Shown here piece by piece: positions 22,784-34,056 of a DNA stretch of 64,000 bases. The stretch lies in assembly GCA_024663395.1 (NCBI GenBank), contig JANFAH010000011.1:744001-808000 (forward strand), given 5' to 3'. The position numbers and the translations under genes are program-made. How positions within the stretch are numbered: position 1 is the stretch's first letter; every line of letters starts with the position of its first letter. The stretch comes from Pisolithus tinctorius. Taxonomy: Eukaryota > Basidiomycota > Agaricomycetes > Boletales > Pisolithaceae. The notes beneath the pieces were generated by a model. It made no database searches and had not been told where the DNA came from. It was given only the letters and a program-made list of their open reading frames with translations.

Positions 22784-24724
22784 CTAGGCGAGGACATCGA
22801 GGTGCACATTAGGGAATCCGTTCGCCTTAATGCGCTGGAGGAGCCACCAGAACGGAGTGGCATAAGTAATGTCGGAGGACCTGGTCTTGCCAGAACCACC
22901 CGTGAGTAACCCCCCGATACGGCCATGGAGGTCGGCGATGATGGAGCCGGAGTCGCCCGGTCCCGAGAAGACGTCCGACTTGCTATCGTAATTGATAATG
23001 GCCCATTCCATCGAGGTTTGGTTGATAGTCATGTCCATGAAGTATTCACGGACGATGGAGAAGACACCGTTGGCACGGCCGATGGTGATGCCAGTGGCGT
23101 TACCGTTTTTGACGACCAACAAGCACGGTTCGCCGTCCAAGTCCCACATGTCAGGAGCATGCATCAATTCATCGGTGATGGTGCCCACGAGCGGAAGCAG
23201 ACGATCAAGAGGAAACTTGAACTCCCAGTCAGTGGCTCCACGAGGGAAGCATTTCATCGTAAAGACCCCGGGCGGCATCTTCGTTCCTAGATATCAACAA
23301 AACAAATATTTAGGTAGATTAGTAGACGGTCTTGGCCGGATGGATGGTCAAAATGCACCAAGGTCCAACTTATTACCCTGGAAACCATCACCAAGTTTAG
23401 CCCGGTCGACCTGGAAGATTCCCCAATCTTCCGTAAAACGATGTTCACCGACACCGAGAGCGATGGCAGGGGACCAGAGGACGTGGCCAAGAACACGGAC
23501 GTTGAGTTTTCTCCAATCAGTACCGACCCGCCTAAGCAACGCCGCAAGCGCCCCCACTGCGGTCTTGGCCCTGTCCATCAATGCCTGAGTTGCAATCCGT
23601 GATGCCGCAGCCTTCTGGACGTCGGCCTGGTCTGTGCCCCTCTCCCTCTCCAAGAACCACTCGATCTGGCTGGTCCAGTGCTCGATTGAGTAGCCGTGTC
23701 CTCTAATCCTATCTTTGATTGAATCTAACAGGTTCGTATATGCTCTCTTGCCGAGCAGGAGGATGTCCTTGGAAAACGCACCGGGGTGGTACCTGTAGTC
23801 AACGTTAGCTTCCTGCGGCCCAATAAGAACATGGCGGCACGACAGCCCCAGGAGTCTGTTGCTGTCTCCACCTTCTGCGAGGTAGAGGGCCATCGTCCCC
23901 TGAGTGTTGGGCATAGCCCTGGTGGAGATACGGAGACCAAGGGCTGGAGTAAGGGGGCTAACGACGTCGACGAGTGGGTCTAGATCCTCGACGGGTGGGA
24001 GAAGCTGAGGACCAGCCTCGCGCATGTAGAATGATTCGCGAAAGTCGACGTCGACATCGGTGATACCGTAGTCATTGAGAAGGGCTAGGACATCCTGAGC
24101 CGCGTTGTGAGCATCCGTAGGGGTGGTAGTCTCAGGGAAAACACCAATCCAGATAGTCACAGGACCGACGTTCCGTTTCTTGGTCTTGGTGGGTTCTCCT
24201 TCCTCATCATCATCTTCACCCTCGACGATTTCCTCGTCGTCACTCGGTTCGTCGACCTCAACCTTTTTGAAACGAACGACATCTATGGTTGTAAAGCGGA
24301 TCTAGATATCCAGGTTAGCAAATTCTATGACATGATAGGATATCATAACTGGCTGTGTGAGTGTCCATGATGTCGACAACCTTCCAGCCTAAGTCCTTGT
24401 TCCAGAACTGGGTGATTGGATGATTGAAGACTTCACATAACTCCTTCATTCGGCGCTGGGCCTCTGGTCCCCTTGGCGGAGACCACTTCTCCTTGCCTGT
24501 TCGGTATAGAAGCGTAGGCTCAGAAGGCAAGCCCGAATAGTACGACTGGGCTTCCGCAAAAGAGACAGCGTGTGGATCAGGAGCGAAGGAAGTAGCCTTG
24601 GGCGGGGTGTTGTGGGCCAGGGTGAAAAAGGTCGTGGAGAGAGCCTCGTCCTCATCGATAGATCTCTGAACCTCGTAGGACTTTGCAAATTGGATGTATT
24701 TTTCGACCTCTTCGTCAGAGAGCA
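22784..24724 (-). CDS. Trypsin-fold (PA clan) serine protease-like protein
   Basis: The minus strand encodes a protein with a chymotrypsin-type triad: His in LSCRHVLIG (codon 23,831-23,833), Asp in EDWGIF (23,426-23,428) and Ser in GPGDSGS (22,949-22,951), the last followed by GGLLTGG and a C-terminal helix to LDVLA. An acidic, Lys-rich linker precedes the domain. Introns: 23,287-23,376 (GTAATA...CTAG) gives a smooth join; another ends at 24,302 and starts either at 24,380 (GTTGTC donor) or at 24,353 (GC donor), both phase 0. The coding sequence opens at an acceptor at 24,725, so a first exon upstream is unplaced. There is no signal peptide in the part seen, so it is probably intracellular. 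The substrate is unknown. It lies head to head with the stonustoxin-like gene. Confidence 0.8.
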
Positions 24725-25100
24725 CTGAATGAAGAGACGGGAAACGAGATAGAAATGGTCAGTATGAGGATAATCATAAAGAAACTAAACGACAGACTAT
24801 TGTTTGAATCCAGAGATGGAATGAAAAGCGAGCTGAGATATACGATTGTGTCGTGTAGATGGAGAGAGATTCGACGAGGGACTCAGGAGAGGCGAAAGAA
24901 CTCCATTTAAGTAATGTTGGAGGTTTCCAATGGCAATAACAGGGTTTTGATTCCTGGCCTCGTGTGCCATTCCCTCGACCCAGGTGTCCCGATAGAAATA
25001 AGAGGTTCCGATGGAGCCCGACAATGTATACAAACCGTCCCATCCATCTACGTCAGGCATCCACCTCAGCGAATCTCTCACCCACTCCAACGTCATCCAG
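24725..25100. promoter_or_regulatory. Presumed shared upstream region of the protease and stonustoxin-like genes
   Basis: The two genes diverge from this segment of under 400 bp, which must contain the first exon of the protease and both promoters unless leader exons extend into the partner gene. A 110-codon minus-strand frame (24,797-25,129) overlaps it and could supply the missing exon, but no clear splice join was found. A bidirectional promoter is inferred only from position. Confidence 0.4.
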
Positions 25101-26993
25101 TTTACCCCCTGCAGTTGAACATCCTCCAACGGACTTCCAGAGACCTACCCTCGGTTATGCCACTCGTCTCGGCGAGCTCTTCGACGAACGCACCAGTCGG
25201 TGTCCAGCTCTACGAGGAAAAGTCCACTGAAGTCGCCGTTACGAACGTCAAACACGCTGATCTCACACAGGCCCTCTCTAACTCGCTCGAGAAGAAAGCG
25301 AGTCTCCTTGACATTCAGGCAAGCCTTTCCCCCGAAGTTCTTGGCGGTCTCGTCAAGGCTGAAGGGTCTGCGTCCTACCTCAATGATGCCAAGTGCAACA
25401 GTCAGGCGCAGTCGTGGACCCTGGTGCTCAAGGTCCGGACAGAGGAACGTCGGCTGTTGATCGCCGAGAAGGGGATGGCTACTAACGTCCTGGACAGGGT
25501 GAAGAAAGATTACATTTCGCAGAAGCGTGCAACGCATTTCGTGTCCTCTATCATCTATGGAGGCAATCTTATCATCAACATGACGGAGAGGGCTACGGAC
25601 GTGATGAATGAAGAGAGTATCAAAAGAAAATTCGGGCTGGAAGCCAATCAGCTCAAAGGGGCGGTCTCTCAATGCCAAAGCCGATGCAAAGATCAAAGCG
25701 CAGTTTGAAGGCATGAACTCTAAGTTTGACTTGGTCGTAAGTGATCATTCTCGAATTCCCCGCAGCGGATGGAGCGACAATAAACTTTCAGGTGCACGGC
25801 GACGTCGAACTCGAGAGTATTCCCGTCAAACCTGCCGACGTGCTAGACGTCATTCCTCAGGTAGCCAGGCTTCTCTTGGGTGATCCTGGCAACGGTGGGC
25901 CTAGGGTATCCCCATTTTGGTTACCCTCCAGCCTATTCCGAAGACCATCCTTGACGATGCCCAGGTCACCGTCTCTGTATACGGGATACGCCAGTCACTT
26001 ATCAACGAAGCTCTTGAGACCTTCGCGCAGCTCGAAGACGTTCGCAATCGGTTCCGTGTCCTAACCGACGGGGCCAGGGATTTTATTCCCAAGCTTGCGC
26101 AACGCGCCCTCAGCGCTTCAGAAGCATTCAGTGAGCTCTATGTCGAGCTTATGCAGAAGCTTGGCCAGTTCCTCAGAGACATGATGACGAAGGGGAAGTC
26201 AGACACGACTATGTCCTCCTATGACACTTCCAATCCCAAATCTGGGGAGGGCAATCAACGGGCTGCTAATGCAAAATCCACGGAGGACAGGGAGGAACAG
26301 CTTACTGATTTAGGGTTCGAGGAATTCAAGGACGAACAATTCACTGGTTTCGAATCGGAGTCGATAGAAGGCAATGTTTACCGTTCCAGTTTTATGCCAT
26401 CCGGCAAGGACCACTCGATGTTGGACCAGGCCAGGTACCTGTACCAGGCACATACCCCAGTTTCGCACCAAACTCTAGCCAAAGATTCGATCCAGGGCCA
26501 GGATAGAACCCTCGCTCCGGCCCACGTCACAGGTATGCAGGCCGTGGGAGGCTACGATGAGCAGCTTTCTTTTGAGACACCGCTCGTATTTCTGGAGCGA
26601 GCCCTCCTGGATTTCCAACACTTTGTCCACGATGTTCGTGATATACCGGCAGGCCAAGCCGTGAATGGAAAAGTGCCTCCTTCAAACCTGTCCACTTTCG
26701 CAGATGTCTCTAGGGCTCCTCGTTATCATACAACCATTCATTCGTTCCTCATGACTTCACTTGAGCCACCCGACGCTAACTTCGCCGTCCTTCGCTTTCT
26801 GGCCTTACTTCGGAAGTATAAAGATGTGGATTCCGACTCGCGTTACCTCCTGTACGTGGAAGATCCTTCTGAGCTTAAAACGAAATTGCCAGCGGGTGAA
26901 AATTTGTCCCTGCTAACTTCCCCCTCTTATTATGTTGGAAGCGTTGACGACAAAGGAGTATTGTCGTGGAAACTCATTTCTCCCAAAACCTAG
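25100..26993 (+). pseudogene. Stonustoxin-like (SNTX/MACPF superfamily) gene with frame breaks
   Basis: Several segments match the MACPF/CDC-like domain of the stonustoxin superfamily: RPTLGYATRLGEL, KKASLLDIQASLSPEVLGG, EGSASYLNDAKCNSQAQSW and ATHFVSSIIYGGNLI. A helical region follows (about 25,990-26,170, comparable to the FAT-like domain), then a variable acidic linker, then a C-terminal domain (26,690-26,993) in the place of the family's thioredoxin-like fold. One normal intron is visible (25,737-25,791). Frame changes without a usable intron occur near 25,183-25,190, 25,658-25,670 and 25,897-25,906. It is therefore a decayed gene, or the assembly has small indels. The start is uncertain. 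No PRYSPRY domain is seen, unlike the fish toxins. Confidence 0.7.
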
Positions 26994-28542
26994 TCTAATG
27001 CTTTCAACGGTTTTCCGAGTCGTACGCATCAATTTACCCTCAGCTGGTAGCTGCTAACATCTCACTTATGTGGCTGCATCTCTATTATCGCCGCGATATG
27101 CCGAAGCCTCCTACCAGCCGTGTCTCGAATGCAGCCGACGGTTGGTGAGCGAGCCGAGAGAACCAGACATACAATGCATAATACTTCTTATGTGTAAAAT
27201 GCTACCTCGTCGCAAAGCTTTTGCTGTTCACCGTTCAATGTTCACTATTAATCATTTCCCAGATACGTCTGCCTTCACTGTATTCGACTCCTGATAATCA
27301 GGATACATACTGCCTGTGGTACTGAAGATCTGCTCGTCAGTACTGCTACTTTTTAGTGTAGCGAGTGGTTTGCATTCGCTTCAGAGGTGATGATACATCT
27401 GAGAACAATTCAGTGGGTGCAGTAACGAAATACACCCAGGTGCAGATACCTAGTTCACTGTATGGATCACACGGGAGGTTCTGCAGAAAATAGCAAGTAG
27501 CATCCTTCCGCTTGCAGCACCACGATACATTACTTCAAGTGATTCTTGAATATAACGTCAGTGCGTCACCCTTGTCGAAAAGCTGAGTCCAACTCGAGGG
27601 TCTTTAAAAGTGGGGGTGTGCCTCTAGTCATGTACTAGTTAACATGGAGATCTTTTCGAGACGACTACGTGACGCTCGCGATTGATTTCTTGCCTACGAA
27701 TGGATCCTTTGAACCATGTAGCAACCGATCCGGGCATCGACTCAACTGGCCGTTGCCCGATGTCCCAGTAGCAGGTCGTGTGTAAATCAGGACTGTGACA
27801 TGTAGAGTACCCTCAAAGCCACAACCATGAGGAATTCCTCACAGAGAAGATGGTCCTGCGACCACAGCTGACGGCCACGAATTTAAAAGCGACAATAATG
27901 CGGCTGATGTGTTCTACGCGACATGGATAACCTGGTCCTGGTCCTGATATATGCACTTCTCTGACGTGGGTTCGTGTAATGTTAGATAAGGCAACAGAGC
28001 CGATGATGCTAATAACTGGCTCTCGGACGCAGAAATTCTACACCAGGGCCTCTAGCAAGGATTGATTCACGGGCGATAGGTACGCGGCCACCGGTCATCA
28101 CACCTCTGAGTGATTACCCATACACTTACCAGAACTATGTTCATCTCTCACGTAGTCGTTCTAAAAACGCAAGACATGACTACACCCACACAGGGCACGC
28201 GCGAGTTTGGAGAGCGCTCCAACATAACTTGCCTTCTTAACCAGCGACACGAGAAGAAGCGAGTTTAGGGGTAGTCGCGACGTAGAGCGCGTTGAGCATA
28301 TTAGAACCTGTATATAATTCCCACACCGCCGAAGCAAAGAACATACCCACACAAACCAGATTTCGGCATTGACTTAAGTGTGATCAGCAGGTGGTAAGCC
28401 TAAAAATCAGTGAAAACAATTCAAGCTGACTGGTGATTATGATGATTAGATAATCTCTCCATCTTGGAACTCCGATCAACGAAGATTTGAGAAGGAGCAG
28501 ACACCGATCTCGGATGTATCTGCTTTTCATCGATCATCCACT
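26994..28542. other. Intergenic region, no gene recognised
   Basis: About 1.5 kb of CpG-normal DNA. Open frames are short (for example 27,070-27,294 and 28,161-28,352) and have no recognisable features. The right part must contain the promoter of the ABC-F gene. Confidence 0.6.
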
Positions 28543-30966
28543 ATGGCACCCTCGGCTTCAAAACAGAAACGATTGGCAGAGAAGGCCGCAAAGCAAGCCG
28601 TGAAACAATCTGGGACGACAACGTCGGGATCCACTCCCACTCCATCCGTCACCGGTAGTACCGCCAACACCCCACTCACCAGCCTGTCGGCATCCAACAG
28701 CACGGATGACTTGACATCGATGGCGAAATTACAGATCGCCACGGAACGGTGCGTACACTAAACACAGCTTGATTAAGTCACTCATCCACGTTAAAGGAGT
28801 GCTGCTGGAGTGCTGGTGTCCGACGTAAAGGGTCGAGACATCAAAATTGACCAGTATACCTTGTCATTCCACGGGCGTCTGCTCATTGAGGGAGCAGAAA
28901 TATCCCTGAATTACGGACAACGATATGGCCTTCTTGGTGAAAATGGATCTGGAAAGGTACATACATCCGTTCTCACCGACCGGAGTGCTTATTGACATTA
29001 TTTCAGTCAACTTTCCTCCAATCGATATCGGAACGTGACATTGAAATCCCACCACATATTGACATCTATCTCGTACGAGGAGAGGCGGAACCTTCCGATA
29101 TCAATGCTGTAGACTTTATCATCGCCTCTGCCAGGGAGAAAGTGGCGAAACTTGAAAAGCGCATCGAAGAGTTGTCAGTAGCTGATGACGTCGACGAAAC
29201 CGCACTCGACCAGGCATACGAAGAGCTAGAAGAGATGGACCCAAGCACATTTGAGGCGAAAGCGGCAAGTATCTTGCATGGTCTTGGCTTTGGCCAAGAG
29301 ATGATGCAGAGACCAACCAAAGATATGAGTGGTGGTTGGCGGATGCGAGTCTCACTGGCCCGTGCTCTGTTCGTTAAACCGCACCTTTTGTTACTAGACG
29401 AGCCTACGAACCACCTTGATTTGGGTGCCGTCGTATGGCTGGAGGCTTACCTGTCAACGTACAATCATATCCTCGTTATCACGTCGCATTCTCAGGACTT
29501 CCTTGACTCCGTTTGCACAAATATCATGGATCTGACGATGAAGAAGAAACTCGTATACTACACCGGTAACTATACGACCTACGTTCGCACAAAGGGGGAA
29601 AATGAGGTCAACCAGATGAAGGCATACCACAAGCAACAAGAGGAAATCGCTCATATTAAAAAGTGAGCATACTTGTTCACCCTGCATTACGCGCACTGAC
29701 GTAAGCTCGCCAGGTTCATAGCATCAGCTGGAACGTATGCCAACCTTGTGAAACAGGCGAAATCAAAGCAGAAGATCATAGACAAGATGGAGGCTGCAGG
29801 CCTCATCGAAAAGATTGAAACGCCAAGACCACTCCGCTTCCACTTCGAAGACATTCGGAAGCTCCCTCCTCCGATCATTGCCTTCAATGAGGTTGCATTC
29901 TCGTACTCCGGAAAGCGGGAGGATTACTTGTACAAAAAATTGTCATTCGGTATCGAGTAAGTCTAATCTTGATGTCACGTGAGACGTCGCTGACACAGAA
30001 TGGGTGTACACCAGCATGGACTCCCGCGTGGCTATCCTCGGCGCAAACGGTGCTGGCAAATCGACACTTCTCCACCTCATCACAGGTGCCCTACAACCAT
30101 GTGAAGGGACGATCTCTAAACACGCTGCTCTGAAACTAGCGAAATACTCGCAACACTCAGCCGACCAACTTCCATATGACAAATCGCCAATAGAGTACTT
30201 CCAATCACTCTTTTATGAAAAGTATCCTGAGAAGGATGTTCAAGTAAGGTTTACTTCCCTCCGCCTCACCATGGTCATGATCTTATGACGCCTCTCCGAT
30301 GTACCGGTTTAGGCTTGGCGTCAGCAACTCGGGAGGTTCGGTCTTTCCGGTTCACATCAGACCTCTCCGATCAGGCAGCTGTCGGACGGCTTGCGGAATC
30401 GGTGAGAAAGAGATCAGTCCAATTGAAATCAGTAGCATTGCTCATGGATTATTATGTCGTAGTGTCGTATTCGCACAGCTTGCGATGGAGCACCCACACA
30501 TTCTCCTCTTGGGTGCGTCTGTCCAATTCCGTTGCATTGACAAATTTTCATTCCTGATTGGGTCAGATGAGCCAACCAACCACTTGGACATGGCTTCTAT
30601 AGATGCCCTGGCCTTAGCTATCAAGGAGTTTGAAGGCGGCGTTGTGATCGTTTCCCACGACTTCCGTGCGTACCAGTCGCGCCCTGCCAACCTCATGTTC
30701 TTGACCTGTGTGAAATAGGTCTTATCTCGCAGGTAGCTGAGGAACTATGGGAGGTAAAGGACAAGACGATCAAAAACCTCACCCGTGAGGACATCACCAT
30801 CGTCGATTACAAGAAAAATCTCGTCAAGCAGAGTAAGTATTCGCTGCCTCATTGCCTCAGCGGCCCGGTCGGAATATAATTAATTCAATTTTATACATCC
30901 ACAGGTCAGGCTGCCCTCGAGAAAGCGAAGCTTATTAGCAAGAGTGCTCAGAAGGGAAAAACCTAA
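28543..30966 (+). CDS. ARB1: ABC-F ATPase, ribosome biogenesis factor (ARB1/ABCF2 type)
   Basis: Ten exons: 28,543-28,748; 28,797-28,956; 29,007-29,662; 29,714-29,956; 30,015-30,243; 30,313-30,401; 30,463-30,512; 30,567-30,665; 30,719-30,832; 30,905-30,966. All introns are GT-AG of 48-72 nt and the joined frame is 635 codons, near the ~610 of yeast Arb1. It has two nucleotide-binding domains: Walker A GENGSGKS, signature [12 protein letters not shown] and Walker [12 protein letters not shown]; then [20 protein letters not shown] and [11 protein letters not shown]. There is no transmembrane segment. The basic, Ala-rich N-terminus ([17 protein letters not shown]) is typical. Known Arb1 shuttles between nucleus and cytoplasm and helps mature 40S and 60S subunits; the role here is inferred from orthology. 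Confidence 0.93.
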
Positions 30967-32745
30967 ACGGAGATCTTCACTATTTTCCGGCGTTCGGCAC
31001 GTATCCATATCACCAATTTTGTAGACCAGAGCGTGTCCTACTGCATGCCCACACCTTGCGTAGCCCCACCCATTCCCGGGATTTCATACATGTACTATCA
31101 TGATCTTGGAAGGAGGGTTCACATGGTTAGCTGTGGATAATCGGTGGTTTGATCTGCTGATTGATGGCAACGCCGCTTCCGCGAGGCACGGCGAGAGATA
31201 TCGATAACCGGTATGATGAGCAAGTCAGCCAGGAAGCGAGAGTAGCTGTGATCAAGACGGGCAAAGTATGAATACTTCACTGATCGGAAATGATGGGGAC
31301 TCGGTGGGCTCGCTGTGCATGTCAAATACTGAGTTGTGTTCCGACGACAAGAATTATGTACAGCAGGGTGAGTCCCGCCTTGATCGTGCATAAAACCCCC
31401 GGATGGTCCACTGGTCCGCTGACCAAAGTTAAGTTATGCATATGAAATGGATACTTCTGGGGCAAAGGGGAACATCCTTATGCTTTCCATAGGTTTACCC
31501 TTGGTACACGGAGTTCCGACAGACCCCCGCGAACGGCTCGCCAATCAACCTGGGACAGAAGATTGTAAATGGCTGAACGTTGAGCCGTTGCAACGCCTTT
31601 TCCAGGAAATTACACAGGGTTAACTCTGTACCGGCGGCCCCTCAAGGGGAACTGTTTTGACGTCAGGATAAATCACCGGGGTCAACGCTAGCCAATGTTG
31701 GGCCAATGGCTTAAGATGTAGCAAGCCTTGACAGCGAAAGGGCCGTTCCACCAACCGGGGATGGCTTACGTGAAGAGGTTTCCCAAGGACAAACTCGCAA
31801 CATGTATATTTCCCTTTGTCGTATTCGGCGGGTGTTGTTGTATAGGAGATGATCTTGCTTCCTCGTAATTCGAATCTCTGACTCCACATATCAATCTGTG
31901 GAGCGGCGCACACCAGCCGCACGCTGTTCTATTTCATGGCGGCGCCCGAAGCGCCTTCAATTGGTACCGGAGCCACATATCCGCTCGCATCGCTAGGAAC
32001 TAGACTTGCTCGATTGTCATGATCAGCATTGGTGTTGCAACGGGGGACCTATAATTTTGAAATTCTAATTCTCCTTGCCTACTGTTTGGTCCGCGGTTAA
32101 ACCAAGCAAGATCACCGGCGGTCTCAGGCAAGTCTCCTTCTGTGATTATTTCCAGTAAGCAGAATCCTGGCGCCGCCCGAGTATCATATGTAATAGGATG
32201 CGCTAAGATTCTCCCGAGGGGATCCACCTGGTTAGGTATCACATATTTACTTGGTGCACTGGTGCGGAGGCGTGGGGACCAATCTTGACTAGGACTATCA
32301 ACCAATTGTGTAGCTGAGCATCTGAAGAGTTTATGGGCGACCAGCCTCTAGTTCGACGACAGATAACATTAGCGAAGCCTCGACACCCAACACGGGGACG
32401 GATGTCCGTAACAAGATTTGGAACAATGGCATTTGAAATGAAGGAACCATGCTCTGGTTTTCGGGACCGCGAAGAACGAGGATGCCACCTTGGTTTCACA
32501 GGATTTATCCCCACCTATGTATCCAACAGAGAAAAGAGCCACAGGCACTAGACGTCATTCCAATCCATGGGTGATGTAAACACGCGGGCGTTCGTAACTC
32601 CCGGAACATAATTACATTTTTCACTGTCAGCGAAATCAGCCACATCGGCCAACTGCGAGGAAGAATCCTTATTCTAGAACACATCTCAACCGCAGAAGCC
32701 CAAGGTGCTGATAAGTCCCATTCTATGGTATTGCCTAAGAAGGGG
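30967..32745. other. Intergenic region, no gene recognised
   Basis: 1.8 kb between convergent genes. Minus-strand frames at 32,305-32,000 and 31,922-31,620 have somewhat protein-like composition, but I find no splice-consistent gene, signal peptide or motif. It is left unassigned. Confidence 0.5.
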
Positions 32746-34056
32746 TTACGGCTGGGGATAAGATCCGGGGTAAGAGTTGTGGTTAGGTTGAGGGGGAAGC
32801 GGGCTGTTCCCTATCGATGGCGCATTCGGAGAGTAGTTACTCTGAACTGGATTGAAATGGTCCGATTGTGAACCCCCGGAATACTGCTGGTGGGGGGCAC
32901 CAGGATACTGCTGTTGTTGAGTACCAGGATATTGTTGTTGAGGAGCACCAAGATATTGTTGTTGAGGAGCACCACCGGGATATTGTTGTTGAGGAGCACC
33001 ACCAGGATATTGTTGTTGAGGAGCACCAGGATATTGTTGAGGAGCCCCTGGATACTGATGTTGAAGAGAGTATGGTTGACCTTGACCCACAAGGGGGGCG
33101 GTTTGCTGCGGATACGCGTTGTATGGTTGCGGGGTTCCATTTGGAGAATAGCCATTCGCTGGCGGCATGTTCTGATATCCGGGATATTGGGGGTATTGCG
33201 GTGCTGGCTGTTGCGGGTATTGCGATTGCGTCATAGCTACCACAGGATTGTAGGGACCACTGTTAGCGGCGTCTCGAACCGAGATGGTCCAAATTCCTTT
33301 TCCGCGGATAGCACAGATGATGGCATACAGAACCAATATATCGTAGTAGAAGAACACTAGGAAGAGATCATCAGTTTAGTCGTTGGCAGGAGTAAAATTA
33401 AGCCAACCAGCGAAGAAGTTGAGGAAAGAAAATGCCTCTACCACAGTAACCTCGTAGCAGATCTGGTTGACGGAGGCTAAGGAGCAGTGAGCTGTATTTC
33501 TCCAGAGAAAAGAATTGTGACTTGCGATTGTTGAGAACACAACCCTCCGGGAAGAAGTAGGCCCTGTCGACAACAGTGTCCCCCACGGTCGCGACCCACA
33601 AGACCCAGAGAACGACTAAGTTATGCAAGGTTCAGACGGAATAAACTCTCCGTTATCCAGCAAGTGTTTTGGCACGCACGAAACCAGACTATCTCAAAAA
33701 TAACCATCGAAGTGAACACGCCGCGTCTAGCGTGTCCCAGAATAAAGCTATAGAACCAACGGCGTCAAGAAGAAGCAATGCCCGTGATGACCGCATCACT
33801 CACAACAATGGCAGGGTCACCGCAGTTACGCATGCTGAAGCAAGACCGAACGCCGCAAAGGATAGATAAGAATTTGTATTCCCACTGGTCAAGTATTCGA
33901 GATGTGCACAGATGCCGAGGACCACCACAGAAAACAAGGTTGCAAGTGCTGCAACGAAGACATTTATGTAAGTTAAAAAAAAAGAACAGCACTCAGATCC
34001 ACACACGGCCACAACTCACCGAAAATGATAGCACGGATTAAAGGAATGATTGCCAT
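32746..34056 (-). CDS. MARVEL-type four-helix membrane protein with Gln/Tyr/Pro repeat tail
   Basis: Exons on the minus strand: 34,056-34,020; 33,948-33,804; 33,747-33,680; 33,615 to about 33,545; about 33,483 to about 33,400; 33,356-32,746. The start is MAIIPLIRAIIF. Four hydrophobic segments follow: ATLFSVVVLGICAHL; SFAAFGLASACVTAVTLPL; VLWVLWVATVGDT; and the helix around VEAFSFLNFF with DILVLYAIICAIRG. This pattern, with a Cys-rich extracellular loop before the last helix, matches fungal MARVEL-domain proteins of the plasma membrane. The fourth intron could use GTTGTG or GTGTTC as donor (both phase 1), so that boundary is approximate. The roughly 180-residue cytoplasmic tail carries YPGAPQQQ-type repeats. 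Specific function unknown. Confidence 0.8.
32868..33070 (-). repeat. Coding tandem repeat (PGAPQQQY units)
   Basis: About eight units of roughly 21-27 bp encode variants of QQQYPGA or QQQYPGGA in the tail of the MARVEL protein. Units at 32,965-33,020 are almost identical, so copy number probably varies between strains. Confidence 0.8.

Noticed and set aside
30299..30718. Open frame of 139 codons inside the ABC-F gene
   Set aside because: It reads through three introns; the spliced model restores the [12 protein letters not shown] signature and the second DEPTNHLD.
32885..33062. CRISPR-like array of short repeats
   Set aside because: Units are contiguous and coding, without unique spacers, and the genome is eukaryotic.
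32868..33360. Plus-strand open frames over the MARVEL tail repeats
   Set aside because: They arise from the complement of the QQQYPG repeats; the minus-strand frame continues from spliced transmembrane exons.
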